A stretch of 64,000 nt of DNA from Actinomadura meyerae (GCF_900188445.1 NZ_FZOR01000021.1:1-64000), one strand, 5' to 3'; positions 1-7,450 are shown, numbered from the stretch's first letter. Notes: a model not told the origin generated them from the sequence alone. Made by a program: numbers and translations.

Positions 1-321
1 AGAGAACACCCGTTCTACTGGATCTCCGTTCTCATGTCCGGCCACCAGCCGAGAACCCTTGACACCTCCGGCGTCACCTTAACTTCCCGGCATTGCGGCT
101 AGTGCGGTGTGACTTCGGGGTATCTCCTCAGGCGTGGGAAGGATCTTCAGGAAGTGCCCGGGTGACTGTGAAGATCATCCATCGGATTCGGGGATTCGAC
201 GTCAGTGTGGAAAGAACTTGCAGGTAGATGGCCATGTCTGGTTACCTGATGCGCCCTGGATAGGCGATGGCGAGTTCGTGACCCGCCTGGAACCGATAGT
301 GCGGATCGGAGGGATGTCGAT
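1..321. other. left-end region without a supported gene
   Basis: I see no open frame here with convincing codon bias or recognisable product. Possible reading frames on the plus strand run through the antisense of the next gene and look like shadows. No tRNA, direct repeat or insertion-sequence end was recognised. The sequence may hold the downstream end of whatever flanks the broken integrase. Confidence 0.4.
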
Positions 322-715
322 CTATGAGCCGTTCGTTTCCAACTTGGCGGGCGAACTCTGCATGAGCATGATCGCAGCAGCCAGAGAGACGTCGACCGGG
401 CTGATGCCGCCCCGCTGGATCACCTGGCGAGGGCTGGTCGTGACGAGGTCGGCCAATCCGCGACTGGCGTCCTCCAGTAGATGCAGCACTGCCGGGCGAG
501 TCGTCCAGGACGGCCTGGAGCCGGTCGATCGCGCCCGACCAAGCCTCATGGTCGATGACGCCGAGCACGGCCAAGTCGGCGTCTCGGCTGAATCGGACGG
601 CGGCCACAGCACCGTCGAGGAGACGCTGCCAGGTCTCCTTAAGGTGAGCCTGCTCGGCTCCGGGGTCGGTGGAGGTCATGTCGCCCAACATAGGGCCGGC
701 GGTCAGGGTGTCCAA
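322..715 (-). pseudogene. unknown gene broken by a frameshift
   Basis: The product is not recognised. The first frame starts at the ATG at 715 and reads sensibly (MDTLTAGPMLGDM, then QRLLDGAVAAVRFSRD, then AIDRLQAVLDDSP). The neighbouring minus-strand frame then carries the natural continuation (AVLHLLEDASRGLADLV ... SLAAAIMLMQSSPAKLETNGS) and stops at 322. The switch lies at about 495-510, beside a short C/G run, and one base change restores a single frame of about 131 residues. The original frame downstream of the switch is Arg/Pro-rich and low quality, as expected after a shift. No signal peptide or membrane helix is seen. It lies next to a second frameshifted gene (the integrase), so either this end of the island is decaying or the sequence has indels here. 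Confidence 0.5.
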
Positions 716-740
716 CTAACGACGGTTCTCGACACTCGTT

Positions 741-1746
741 GTGGCGGAGGCTGTCGGCCTTGGGGGCGTATGGCCGACGTTTCCGGAGGGGCCCTACTTG
801 ATGGAGGGCCGTCGGGTGAGTGGGGAGATGCGGGAGACCGTGGTGTTGGATCAGGTTCCCTCGCAGGCGAATCGGATCGAGGAGGCGCTGCTGGCGGCGC
901 GGGACAAGGGCCGGCTCCGGTTGCCGTTGTTTGAGTTGCGGGCGCAGCCGCGCCCGTCCAAGGTCATGGTCTGGACCCCCGCCCTGACCAAGCAGTTCCT
1001 GCAGCGAGCACGCGGCCACCGCCTGTACGCGCAGTTTCATCTGATCGCCTGCCGGGGCCTGCGCCGCGGCGAGTCCTGCGGCCTGCGCTGGTCCGACCTG
1101 GACCTGCGCGGCGGGACGGCGGCGATCCGGTGGCAGATCACCCAGATCGGCCCCCGACACCTTCGAAGGCAAACCCAAGTCCGACGCCGGGGAGGCCACC
1201 ATCAGCCTGGACTCCACCACCATCAAGGAACTACGCGCCCACAAGACGCGGCAGAACATCGAACGCCTCGCCGCCGGCGACGCCTGGACCGAGACCGGAT
1301 TCGTCTTCACCACACCCACCGGCCAGCCGGTCAACCCCAACGACGTCACCGACCAGTTCGAACAGCTGTCCATGGAGGCCGGACTACCACCGATCCGGCT
1401 GCACGACCTGCGGCACGGCGCCGCCACCTTCCTGCTGGCCGCCGGATACGACATGAAAGTCGTCCAGGAGACCCTGCGGCTCTCCTCGATCGCGATCGCC
1501 TCCGACATCTACACCAGCGTCCTACCGCAGCTGGGCCGCCAAGCCGCCGAAGACGCCGCCGCCCTCATCCACAACGCCGACCACCACCCGGCCAGCCACC
1601 CGCCCGAACCATCCAGCGCCACCATCACCCCGCTGCCCGGACACGCCCAGCCCAACGGCGACGCAAACCCAAGCCCTGACGCCGGGCAGAGCGAAACCCA
1701 CAATGCCGACGGCCCGGACTCCGGCACCGAGGCCCAGGCGTCCTAA
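741..1746 (+). pseudogene. tyrosine recombinase/integrase, N-truncated and frameshifted
   Basis: This is a remnant of a phage- or ICE-type tyrosine integrase. The catalytic domain is recognisable in two frames. The first (from 741) has PSKVMVWTPALTKQFL and the first active-site arginine in LIACRGLRRGESCGLRW. After a run of five C at 1151-1155 the true continuation lies in the +1 frame: TFEGKPKSDAGEATISLDS, then HDLRHGAATFLLAAG with the HxxR pair, then DIYTSVLPQ with the presumed tyrosine nucleophile. Removing one C joins the halves. Complete relatives are about 400 residues and start with an Arm-binding and a SAM-like core-binding domain. Here only a short stretch (RIEEALLAARDKGRLRL) precedes the catalytic domain, so the gene is also 5'-truncated. 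The C-terminal tail after the Tyr is long and Pro/Asp-rich. It marks the accessory nature of the left arm and is unlikely to be active as it stands. Confidence 0.8.
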
Positions 1747-1760
1747 CCGTCCAGCACGGT

Positions 1761-2339
1761 TCACCGGCCGAAATAGCCGCGCAGCGCAGCGACACACGCG
1801 GCTTGGCGGATCCCGTCATGCGGGAAGCGGCGTCGGCACTCGGCCCGAACCCAACCCGGCACCCGACGCGCCCGCGGCGGCTTCACAGTCCGCGGGCGCG
1901 GGGCTCTGCCCTTCGGTGTGACCGTGCTGCTGCCTGGACGCGGAGGCCGTACCCGGCGGTTGCCGGGTACAGCCTCCGCCGATGCCACATTGGCCTCGTC
2001 CTCCCGATTCGGACGATCATGATCACGCCAGGTACGGCCCGGAGGACGTCCGCCTTCGGGTGTGGCGGCCCGTCCGGTCAGGGACGGGCTCCCCCGGTAG
2101 TTCAGGGCCGTCACGTCTGTCCCGGGCAGCGGAGACGATGGGGATGCCCCGGGCGCCCCCGCGAAGTGGAAGACGGCCACGGTGCCAAGGGCGGCCAGCC
2201 CGGCACTGACCACAGGCGGCGCCCAGCGGCGTCGGTCGCGAGGGCGCCGGTGTCTGCGGCGCGGACGGATACGCCATGGCTCATCGAGCTCAGGCGGCAC
2301 CCGCATTTCCGGCGGGGTTGGCGAGTTCGTGATCACCAC
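1761..2339 (-). CDS. hypothetical single-span membrane protein with conserved Cys-containing C-terminus
   Basis: I do not recognise a named family. The GTG at 2339 opens a 192-residue frame; an ATG at 2306 is an alternative start, and neither has a strong ribosome-binding site. A basic N-terminal stretch (RIRPRRRHRRPRDRR) precedes one predicted membrane helix (VVSAGLAALGTVAVFHFAG). A long polar, Pro/Arg-rich segment follows, then a compact end (WVRAECRRRFPHDGIRQAACVAALRGYFGR split by two Cys about 14 residues apart) of the kind found at the C-terminus of small actinobacterial membrane proteins. The topology suggests a cytoplasmic basic tail with an exported C-terminal part. A strong hairpin at 1940-1979 lies inside the frame, which lowers confidence. 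It is convergent with the integrase remnant and divergent from arsR. Confidence 0.45.
   Translation of the reverse strand: MVITNSPTPPEMRVPPELDEPWRIRPRRRHRRPRDRRRWAPPVVSAGLAALGTVAVFHFAGAPGASPSSPLPGTDVTALNYRGSPSLTGRAATPEGGRPPGRTWRDHDRPNREDEANVASAEAVPGNRRVRPPRPGSSTVTPKGRAPRPRTVKPPRARRVPGWVRAECRRRFPHDGIRQAACVAALRGYFGR
1940..1979. repeat. strong inverted repeat inside the hypothetical gene
   Basis: GTACCCGGC (1949-1957) and GCCGGGTAC (1962-1970) form a 9-bp stem with a GGTT loop. It is extended below by GGAGGC and GCCTCC after single-base bulges. The arms are perfect. No T-run follows on either strand, so terminator function is uncertain. Confidence 0.5.
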
Positions 2340-2493
2340 ACTTGGCTACCAACAGTGATGACGCTCGCACAATCAGGCACGCTGTTGGCGGCTCCATGTG
2401 ACCACGTCGTTGGTGCTGGCTGAGTATCACGACGCTCGCTGCAGCAGGTGTCCGAATGGACTTGTCCTGGCTGTTATGTATCATTCGTGCGTG

Positions 2494-2802
2494 ATGTCAG
2501 TTCAAACTGATGTGTTGAGGTTGCTGGCCGACCCGCTGCGTGCGCAGATCGTGTCGCTACTGGCTGAAGAGGCGTTGTGCAACTGCCACCTCGTCGAGGA
2601 GACCGGCGCCAAGCAGACCAACATCTCCAACCACCTGCGGGCGCTGCGCGAAGCTGGGCTCGTGGACACCGAGCCCTGCGGGCGGTTCACCTACTACCGG
2701 CTGCGGCCCGAGGCGCTGGAGCACCTGGCCGCCGAACTCGGGGAACTGGCCGCCGCCGCCCGCGAGTCCCGGACTCATCAGCGGAAGAGGCCGTGCACGT
2801 GA
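2494..2802 (+). CDS. arsR: ArsR-family arsenic-responsive repressor (first copy)
   Basis: This winged-helix repressor is expected to sense As(III)/Sb(III) and release the acr3-arsC operon. The ATG at 2494 gives a 102-residue protein beginning MSVQTDVLRLLADPLRAQIV, the usual ArsR start; GTG 2491 and ATG 2476 are alternatives. The recognition helix region is QTNISNHLRALREAGLV and the beta wing is GRFTYYRL. The metal site is visible as LCNCHL at about residues 28-33, the ELCVCDL-type pair of cysteines, with a further Cys in EPCGRF. Its TGA overlaps the GTG start of acr3 by 4 bp, implying translational coupling. A TCAGTT/AACTGA inverted repeat (2497-2510) overlaps the first codons and may be an operator or chance. 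Confidence 0.9.
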   Translation: MSVQTDVLRLLADPLRAQIVSLLAEEALCNCHLVEETGAKQTNISNHLRALREAGLVDTEPCGRFTYYRLRPEALEHLAAELGELAAAARESRTHQRKRPCT

Positions 2803-3890
2803 CCAGCACGCAAGACTCCGGCGCCGCCACACGCCCGCAGGAAGCGGGGGTGGTCGCCGGGCTGTCGACCCTCGACCGGTTCCTGCCGGTGTGGATCATC
2901 GCCGCGATGGTGCTCGGCCTCGGGCTGGGACGCGCCGTCCCGGGACTGGACGACGCACTGGCCGAGGTCGAGGCCGGCGGGATCTCGCTGCCGATCGCGC
3001 TGGGCCTGCTGGTGATGATGTACCCGGTGCTGGCCAAGGTCCGCTACGACCGGCTCGACACCGTCACCGGCGACCGCCGCCTCATGCTGGCCTCGCTGCT
3101 GCTCAACTGGGTGATCGGCCCGGCGGTGATGTTCGCGCTGGCCTGGATCTTCCTGCCGGACCTGCCCGAGTACCGCACCGGTCTGATCATCGTCGGGCTG
3201 GCCCGCTGCATCGCGATGGTCATCATCTGGAACGACCTGGCCTGCGGCGACCGGGAGGCCGCCGCCGTGCTGGTCGCCCTCAACTCCGTCTTCCAGGTCA
3301 TCGCGTTCGGTGCGCTCGGCTGGTTCTACCTGCAGATCCTGCCCGGATGGCTGGGCCTGGCGACCGACGAAGTGGACTTCTCCGTCGGCAAGATCGTGGT
3401 GAACGTGCTGGTGTTCCTGGGCGTCCCGCTGGCGGCCGGCTACCTGACCCGCCGCCTGGGTGAGCGTGCCCGTGGCCGCGCCTGGTACGAGGAGCGGTTC
3501 CTGCCCCGGATCGGCCCCGTCGCGCTGTACGGGCTGCTGTTCACCATCGTCATCCTGTTCGCCCTCCAAGGCGACACCATCACCAACCAGCCCACCGACG
3601 TCGCCCGCATCGCCCTGCCGCTGCTGGCCTACTTCGCGCTCATGTGGGGCGGGTCCTTCGCTCTTGGACGCGCCGTCCGGCTGCCCTACCCGCGCACCGC
3701 GACGCTCGCCTTCACCGCCGCCGGCAACAACTTCGAACTGGCCATCGCCGTCGCCATCGGCACCTTCGGCGTCACCTCCGGGCAGGCCCTGTCAGGCGTG
3801 GTCGGACCGCTGATCGAGGTCCCGGTCCTGGTCGGTCTGGTGTACGTGTCGCTGTGGCTGCGTCGCCGATTCCAACCCGCCGGGCGGTGA
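2799..3890 (+). CDS. acr3: Acr3-type arsenite efflux permease
   Basis: This is a ten-helix inner-membrane permease that extrudes arsenite using the proton motive force. The GTG at 2799 (overlapping the arsR stop) gives 363 residues, typical for Acr3. The hallmark block GLARCIAMVIIWNDLACGD contains the essential membrane cysteine (Cys137). The second hallmark GNNFELAIAVAIGTFGV lies near the C-terminus. Hydrophobic segments spread evenly through the chain from WIIAAMVLGLGLG to VLVGLVYVSLWL. It is the central transport step of the cluster: ArsC reduces arsenate to arsenite, which Acr3 exports. The downstream arsC genes follow after about 150 bp, so they may be in the same transcript. This is Acr3, not the unrelated ArsB family. 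Confidence 0.95.
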   Translation: MTSTQDSGAATRPQEAGVVAGLSTLDRFLPVWIIAAMVLGLGLGRAVPGLDDALAEVEAGGISLPIALGLLVMMYPVLAKVRYDRLDTVTGDRRLMLASLLLNWVIGPAVMFALAWIFLPDLPEYRTGLIIVGLARCIAMVIIWNDLACGDREAAAVLVALNSVFQVIAFGALGWFYLQILPGWLGLATDEVDFSVGKIVVNVLVFLGVPLAAGYLTRRLGERARGRAWYEERFLPRIGPVALYGLLFTIVILFALQGDTITNQPTDVARIALPLLAYFALMWGGSFALGRAVRLPYPRTATLAFTAAGNNFELAIAVAIGTFGVTSGQALSGVVGPLIEVPVLVGLVYVSLWLRRRFQPAGR

Positions 3891-4040
3891 CACGACGATG
3901 ACCGCCGCCTGCGAGGCGCGCGAACCGAGTTCCTTCACAAGCCGTACCAGGCGGGCCGGTCCGGTTCGAGCGGCGAGTAGGGGCCCCTGGCCGGTGACGG
4001 CCTTGAGTGTCGTCCGCCAGATGTGTCGGGGAGGCGAACG

Positions 4041-4694
4041 GTGACCTGCACACCAGGCGAGGCATTGCTCGATCGCATTGCGGCGCGGCTGGCCGCCAGG
4101 TTCCATGGCCTGGTCTCCGTCGAGACCGCCCGCCGCCTGATCACCGACTCCTACCGGCAACTGCACGCCACCGCCAGAGTCGACGCCCACCTGGTGGTGC
4201 TGGCCGAACGGTTCGCCGCCGCGCGGCTCACCGCCCTCGCCCAAGCCGAGGGACGGCTCGACAAACCGGTCCCCGAGGTGCTGTTCGTCTGCGACGCCAA
4301 CGCCGGCCGGTCCCAGATGGCGGCCGCGCTCGCCATGGCCCGGGGGTGCGGACGCCTACACGCCCGCTCGGCCGGCACCGCGCCGGCGGCGGAACTGGAA
4401 CTGGCCGTCGTCGACGTCATGGCCGAGATCGGGGTCGACCTGTCGGCTGAGTTCCCCAAACCGCTGACCGACGAACTTGTCGCTGCCGCCGACCTGGTGA
4501 TCACGCTGGGCTGCGGCGGCGCCTGCCCACTCCTGCCGCACACCCGGTACCTGGACTGGGCCGTCCCCGACCCGGCCCATCAACCGTTGGCCGAGATCCG
4601 CCGCATTCGCGACGAACTCGACCTGCTCGTCACCGACCTGCTCACCACCCTCGACCAGCCCGGCCTCGAACAGCGAAGGAACGCCGATGCCTGA
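4041..4694 (+). CDS. ArsC-like low-molecular-weight phosphatase-fold protein with N-terminal helical domain
   Basis: This is an arsenate reductase of the LMW protein-tyrosine-phosphatase fold, fused to an extra N-terminal helical bundle (about residues 1-75, LLDRIAARLAARFHGLVSVETARRL). The GTG at 4041 is chosen because GGGAGG lies 6-7 bases upstream; GTG 4023 is less well placed. The P-loop is CDANAGRS (nucleophile Cys84), where classical ArsC has C-V-H-N-A-G-R-S. GCGGACPLL supplies the downstream cysteine pair used in disulfide relay. The last codons overlap the next arsC by 8 bp. Family members with this layout are known in actinobacteria, often in pairs with a short ArsC. Whether it reduces arsenate itself, couples to mycothiol/mycoredoxin, or plays an accessory role cannot be read from sequence. 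Confidence 0.8.
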   Translation: MTCTPGEALLDRIAARLAARFHGLVSVETARRLITDSYRQLHATARVDAHLVVLAERFAAARLTALAQAEGRLDKPVPEVLFVCDANAGRSQMAAALAMARGCGRLHARSAGTAPAAELELAVVDVMAEIGVDLSAEFPKPLTDELVAAADLVITLGCGGACPLLPHTRYLDWAVPDPAHQPLAEIRRIRDELDLLVTDLLTTLDQPGLEQRRNADA

Positions 4695-5109
4695 TCAGGC
4701 TCGCTCTGCCAAGCCCAGCGTCTTGTTCGTCTGCGTGCACAATGCCGGACGCTCCCAGATGGCAGCCGCCTACCTCACCCACCTGGCCGGTGACCGGATC
4801 GACGTGCGCTCCGCCGGGTCCGCGCCCGCCGACCAGGTCAATCCGGCGGTGGTCGAGGCGATGGCGGAGGAGGGGATCGACATCTCCGCCGAGACCCCCA
4901 AGGTGCTCACGGTCGACGCCGTCCGGGCATCCGACGTGGTCATCACCATGGGCTGCGGTGACACTTGCCCGGTCTTCCCCGGCAAGCGCTACCTGGACTG
5001 GACCCTCGATGACCCTGCCGGACAGGGCGTCGACGCCGTCCGCCCGATCCGCGACGAAATCCGCAAGCGCATCGAGAACCTGGTCAGCGGGCTCCTAGCG
5101 GAGAAGTGA
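4687..5109 (+). CDS. arsC: arsenate reductase, LMW-PTP fold
   Basis: It reduces arsenate to arsenite in the cytoplasm ahead of Acr3 export. The 140-residue length, the P-loop CVHNAGRSQM with nucleophile Cys16, the GCGDTC motif supplying Cys90 and Cys94 for the intramolecular disulfide cascade, and the KRYLDWTLDDPAG block are all classical for the thioredoxin- or mycothiol-linked ArsC class. The start ATG lies inside the previous gene (8-bp overlap), so expression is coupled. It keeps canonical residues throughout, unlike its upstream paralogue, and is probably the main reductase of the operon. Confidence 0.93.
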   Translation: MPDQARSAKPSVLFVCVHNAGRSQMAAAYLTHLAGDRIDVRSAGSAPADQVNPAVVEAMAEEGIDISAETPKVLTVDAVRASDVVITMGCGDTCPVFPGKRYLDWTLDDPAGQGVDAVRPIRDEIRKRIENLVSGLLAEK

Positions 5110-5234
5110 AGGAGAAGGCGCGCAGCCGGGCGCCGAGGGCGTGACGTCCTCGGCAACGTGTGCTCTGCCCGGTCTGGCTGCTCCGCAGCCGGTCCGTCCC
5201 GGACGTACGGTGACAGCCGCGCCAGGGGGAGGGG

Positions 5235-5591
5235 TCAGTTGCCGGGTGGGCAGCAGGTGTGCAGATAGTCGCGGAGTTCGGCGAGTGACCGGTCGACCGC
5301 GGCGGAGTCGATGCGGTAGAAGACCTGCTTGCCGTCCCTGCGCGAGGTGAGCAGGCCGCCTCGGCGCAGCAGCGCGAGCTGCTGCGAGGCGTTGGACTGG
5401 CCGACCCCGAGGCGCTCGGCGACCGTACCGACGGTGAGTTCGATACCGCCGGCGAAGAGTTCGAGCATCTGCTGCCGCTGCTCGCTGGCCAGCGCCTTGA
5501 GGAACTCGCGTGCTCCGGCACCGAGCTGAGCGGCCGGCGCCGCCCCGCAACCGCCCGGTGCGGGGGCCGCCTTCTCGACCGGCTCGACCAT
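5235..5591 (-). CDS. arsR: ArsR-family repressor (second copy)
   Basis: This winged-helix metalloregulator is divergent from the flavoprotein at 5682. The ATG at 5591 is selected because GGGGAGGAG sits 8 bases upstream; upstream in-frame ATGs lack this. The 118-residue product has the helix-turn-helix SNASQQLALLRRGGLL and the wing GKQVFYRI. Cysteines are unusual in place: one near the N-terminus (GGCGAAP) and a C-terminal pair (HTCCPPGN), with none in the classical alpha-3 site. As(III) sensing by terminal cysteines is therefore inferred. It most likely represses both itself and the flavoprotein through the palindromes at 5613-5630 and 5636-5671. Confidence 0.88.
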   Translation of the reverse strand: MVEPVEKAAPAPGGCGAAPAAQLGAGAREFLKALASEQRQQMLELFAGGIELTVGTVAERLGVGQSNASQQLALLRRGGLLTSRRDGKQVFYRIDSAAVDRSLAELRDYLHTCCPPGN

Positions 5592-5612
5592 CGCTACTGG
5601 CTCCTCCCCGAG

Positions 5613-5630
5613 GTATGCGCCCCAGCATAC
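5613..5630. promoter_or_regulatory. inverted repeat in the arsR leader, candidate operator
   Basis: GTATGC (5613-5618) and GCATAC (5625-5630) form a perfect inverted repeat with a 6-base spacer. It lies just upstream of the arsR ribosome-binding site on the minus strand. The N6 spacing matches the other ArsR palindromes in this window, so a role as a second repressor site is plausible. Confidence 0.45.
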
Positions 5631-5635
5631 GCCAC

Positions 5636-5674
5636 ATATCAATACTTCATTATTTTATGAAGTGTTGATATATT
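5636..5674. promoter_or_regulatory. 36-bp palindromic operator containing the divergent promoter
   Basis: The arms ATATCAATACTTCAT (5636-5650) and ATGAAGTGTTGATAT (5657-5671) are inverted with one mismatch around a TATTTT spacer. A plus-strand promoter fits inside: TTCATT at 5646-5651, a 17-base spacer, TATATT at 5669-5674. The flavoprotein ATG lies 8 bases after the -10, so its mRNA is probably leaderless. Repressor bound here would block the promoter directly. Confidence 0.75.
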
Positions 5675-5681
5675 CTGCGGC

Positions 5682-6779
5682 ATGCTGACCACTACACCAC
5701 TCGTCGTCATCGGCGGCGGCCAGGCCGGTCTGGCCACCGCCCGCATCGCCCGGTCCCTCGGCCTGGCGCCCATCGTCCTGGAGGCGGCAGGCCGGCCGGC
5801 CGGGTCCTGGCCGCACTACTACGACAGCCTCACCCTGTTCTCACCGGCCCGGCGCAGTGCACTGCCCGGAACAGAGTTCCCCGGCGATCCGGACGGCTAC
5901 CCCACACGGGACGAGGTCGTGGCCTACCTGACCGACTACGCCGCCCATCTGGACGCCGACATCCGCACCGGTCGCCGAGTCAAAACGGTCGTGGCTGCCA
6001 AGGACGGCACACGACCGGGGTTCGAGGTGATCACGACGAGCGGCGAGATCTTCGCCGCGCCGCTGCTGATCGCCGCGACGGGCGGATTCAGCCGCCCCCA
6101 CCGCCCGGACCTGCCGGGACTGGACGGCTTTCCCGGCACGGTGCTGCACTCGTCCGACTACCGGCGTCCCGGCCCGTTCACCGGCCGGCGTGTCGTGGTC
6201 GTGGGAGGCGGGAACTCGGCCGTGCAGATCGCGATCGAGTTGGCCGCGGTCGCCGACGTCACGCTGGCGACCCGGCACCCGCTCCGCTTCATGCCCCAGC
6301 GCGTGCTGGGGGTCGACATGCACATCTGGTTGCAGCGCACCGGGCTGGACGCCGCCGGTTGGGCGCGCCCGCTGCTGACCGGCGGCAAGGGCACCCCGGT
6401 GTTCGACACCGGCACCTACCGGGACGCCATCGCCACCGGCAACCCCGACCGCCGCCCGATGTTCACCCGCCTGGACGGCGACCAGGTCCTCTGGAGCGAC
6501 GGAACCCGCGAACACGTCGACGTGGTGCTGCTGGCCACCGGGTTCCGGCCGGGCGTGGAGTACCTCGCCCCGCTGGGCGCACTGGACGGCGACGGACAGC
6601 CCCGCCATCGCGGCGGCGTCTCGGCCACCCATCCGGGACTGGGATTCGTCGGCCTGGAATGGCAGCGCTCCTTCGCCTCGGCCACCCTGCGCGGAGTCGC
6701 CGCCGACGCCCGGCACGTCCTCACCCGGCTGCGCAAGCAGGTACGCACCTCCGACGGCGCGCTGACGTCCACCCGATGA
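5682..6779 (+). CDS. arsO: ArsO-like flavin-dependent monooxygenase/oxidoreductase
   Basis: This is a two-dinucleotide-binding flavoprotein of the class found in arsenic operons and often called ArsO. It has 365 residues. The FAD motif is VVIGGGQAGLATARIARSLG (residues 8-27) and the NADPH motif VVVVGGGNSAVQIA lies near residue 175. The LLATGFRPGV segment is the usual ATG motif closing the FAD domain, and SWPHYYDSLTLFSPAR is the signature following the first Rossmann motif in this family. Its dedicated divergent arsR and palindromic operator make metalloid induction very likely. The substrate is unknown: oxidation of trivalent arsenicals has been proposed for relatives. It is paralogous to the gene at 10478. 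Confidence 0.8.
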   Translation: MLTTTPLVVIGGGQAGLATARIARSLGLAPIVLEAAGRPAGSWPHYYDSLTLFSPARRSALPGTEFPGDPDGYPTRDEVVAYLTDYAAHLDADIRTGRRVKTVVAAKDGTRPGFEVITTSGEIFAAPLLIAATGGFSRPHRPDLPGLDGFPGTVLHSSDYRRPGPFTGRRVVVVGGGNSAVQIAIELAAVADVTLATRHPLRFMPQRVLGVDMHIWLQRTGLDAAGWARPLLTGGKGTPVFDTGTYRDAIATGNPDRRPMFTRLDGDQVLWSDGTREHVDVVLLATGFRPGVEYLAPLGALDGDGQPRHRGGVSATHPGLGFVGLEWQRSFASATLRGVAADARHVLTRLRKQVRTSDGALTSTR

Positions 6780-6808
6780 CCGCCTCCAGAGCAAGACGGC
6801 GTGTGGAA

Positions 6809-7174
6809 TCAGGCCGGGACTAGAGCCGGCAGGGTGAACAGACCCGACAGTCGGGTCAACCTGTCCGGCACCACCCGGTAGTACACCCACGTGCCGCGCC
6901 GCTCGCCCTCGATCAACCCGGCCTGGCGCAGCACCTTCAAATGGTGGGAGATGGTCGGCCCGGTGAGGTCGAACGCGCCCGTCAGATCGCACACGCACGC
7001 CTCGCCCCCGTCCACCGAGGCGATCATGTTCAGCAGACGCAACCGCACCGGGTCGGACAGCGCCTTGAACACCTTGGCCAGCTCGGCGGCCTCCGCCTCG
7101 CTCAACGCCGGACCGCTCAATGGCGCGCAGCAGCCGGGGTCGGTCACGTCCTCAAGCTCCAGCATCTTAGACAT
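6809..7174 (-). CDS. arsR: ArsR-family repressor (third copy)
   Basis: This 121-residue winged-helix regulator is divergent from the Cys-rich peptide and flavoprotein operon. The alpha-3 metal motif is ACVCDLTGAFDLTGPTI, the classical ELCVCDL pair, and GCCAP near the N-terminus adds two more cysteines. The recognition helix is SHHLKVLRQAGLI and the wing is GTWVYYRV. The ATG at 7174 lies inside the palindrome at 7167-7182, so either translation begins on a leaderless message or the later ATG at 7165 is used; the upstream ATG at 7210 is also open. No Shine-Dalgarno site decides it. The two palindromes flanking the divergent promoter are presumably its operators. Confidence 0.9.
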   Translation of the reverse strand: MSKMLELEDVTDPGCCAPLSGPALSEAEAAELAKVFKALSDPVRLRLLNMIASVDGGEACVCDLTGAFDLTGPTISHHLKVLRQAGLIEGERRGTWVYYRVVPDRLTRLSGLFTLPALVPA

Positions 7175-7182
7175 GCATCTAA
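7167..7182. promoter_or_regulatory. ArsR operator, copy 1
   Basis: TTAGACATGCATCTAA is an inverted repeat of TTAGA and TCTAA with a 6-base centre. It covers the arsR start codon region. The same element recurs 56 bp away. Binding here would block arsR transcription or translation initiation. Confidence 0.75.
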
Positions 7183-7222
7183 TTTGACATCTATCTATCC
7201 AGTGATGCAAACTGGCGCCTGC

Positions 7223-7238
7223 TTAGACAAGCATCTAA
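7223..7238. promoter_or_regulatory. ArsR operator, copy 2
   Basis: TTAGACAAGCATCTAA differs from copy 1 at a single base in the spacer. It lies immediately upstream of the ribosome-binding site of the Cys-rich peptide. A TTGACA at 7184-7189 between the two copies is a candidate -35 for the rightward promoter, so the two sites bracket the promoter region. Confidence 0.75.
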
Positions 7239-7252
7239 ACAAGGAGTCGGAG

Positions 7253-7399
7253 ATGAAGACGCTGCTCGCCCGGATCACCGCCCGGCGCGTCAAGGCCGTG
7301 TCCTTCTGTGAGACCTGCGGCCAGGTCTGCACGCCCACATGCCGCTCCGCCGCACACATCGACCGCGTGACGACCGCCGCCTACCGCACCCGCCTCTGA
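7253..7399 (+). CDS. 48-residue Cys-rich peptide of the arsenic operon
   Basis: This small basic protein starts at the ATG at 7253 with a perfect AAGGAG 6 bases upstream. The N-terminus MKTLLARITARRVKAV could form an amphipathic helix. It is followed by the cysteine block FCETCGQVCTPTCR, which has a CxxC and two further Cys within 11 residues. No signal peptide or membrane helix is evident. It lies directly downstream of an ArsR operator and 51 bp ahead of the Cys-decorated flavoprotein, so it is almost certainly co-induced by metalloid. A metal(loid)-binding chaperone or buffering role is inferred from the Cys pattern only. Short proteins of this look occur beside such flavoproteins in other actinobacteria as I recall, but no function is known to me. 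Confidence 0.75.
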   Translation: MKTLLARITARRVKAVSFCETCGQVCTPTCRSAAHIDRVTTAAYRTRL

Positions 7400-7450
7400 C
7401 AGCATTCCCCGGCGCCCGACACCCATGACCGAACCGACAAAGGAGTCATC

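Noticed and set aside
2497..2510. definite ArsR operator at the first arsR
   Set aside because: The TCAGTT/AACTGA repeat is only 6+6 and lies within the first codons, so it may be chance. It is mentioned but not annotated.
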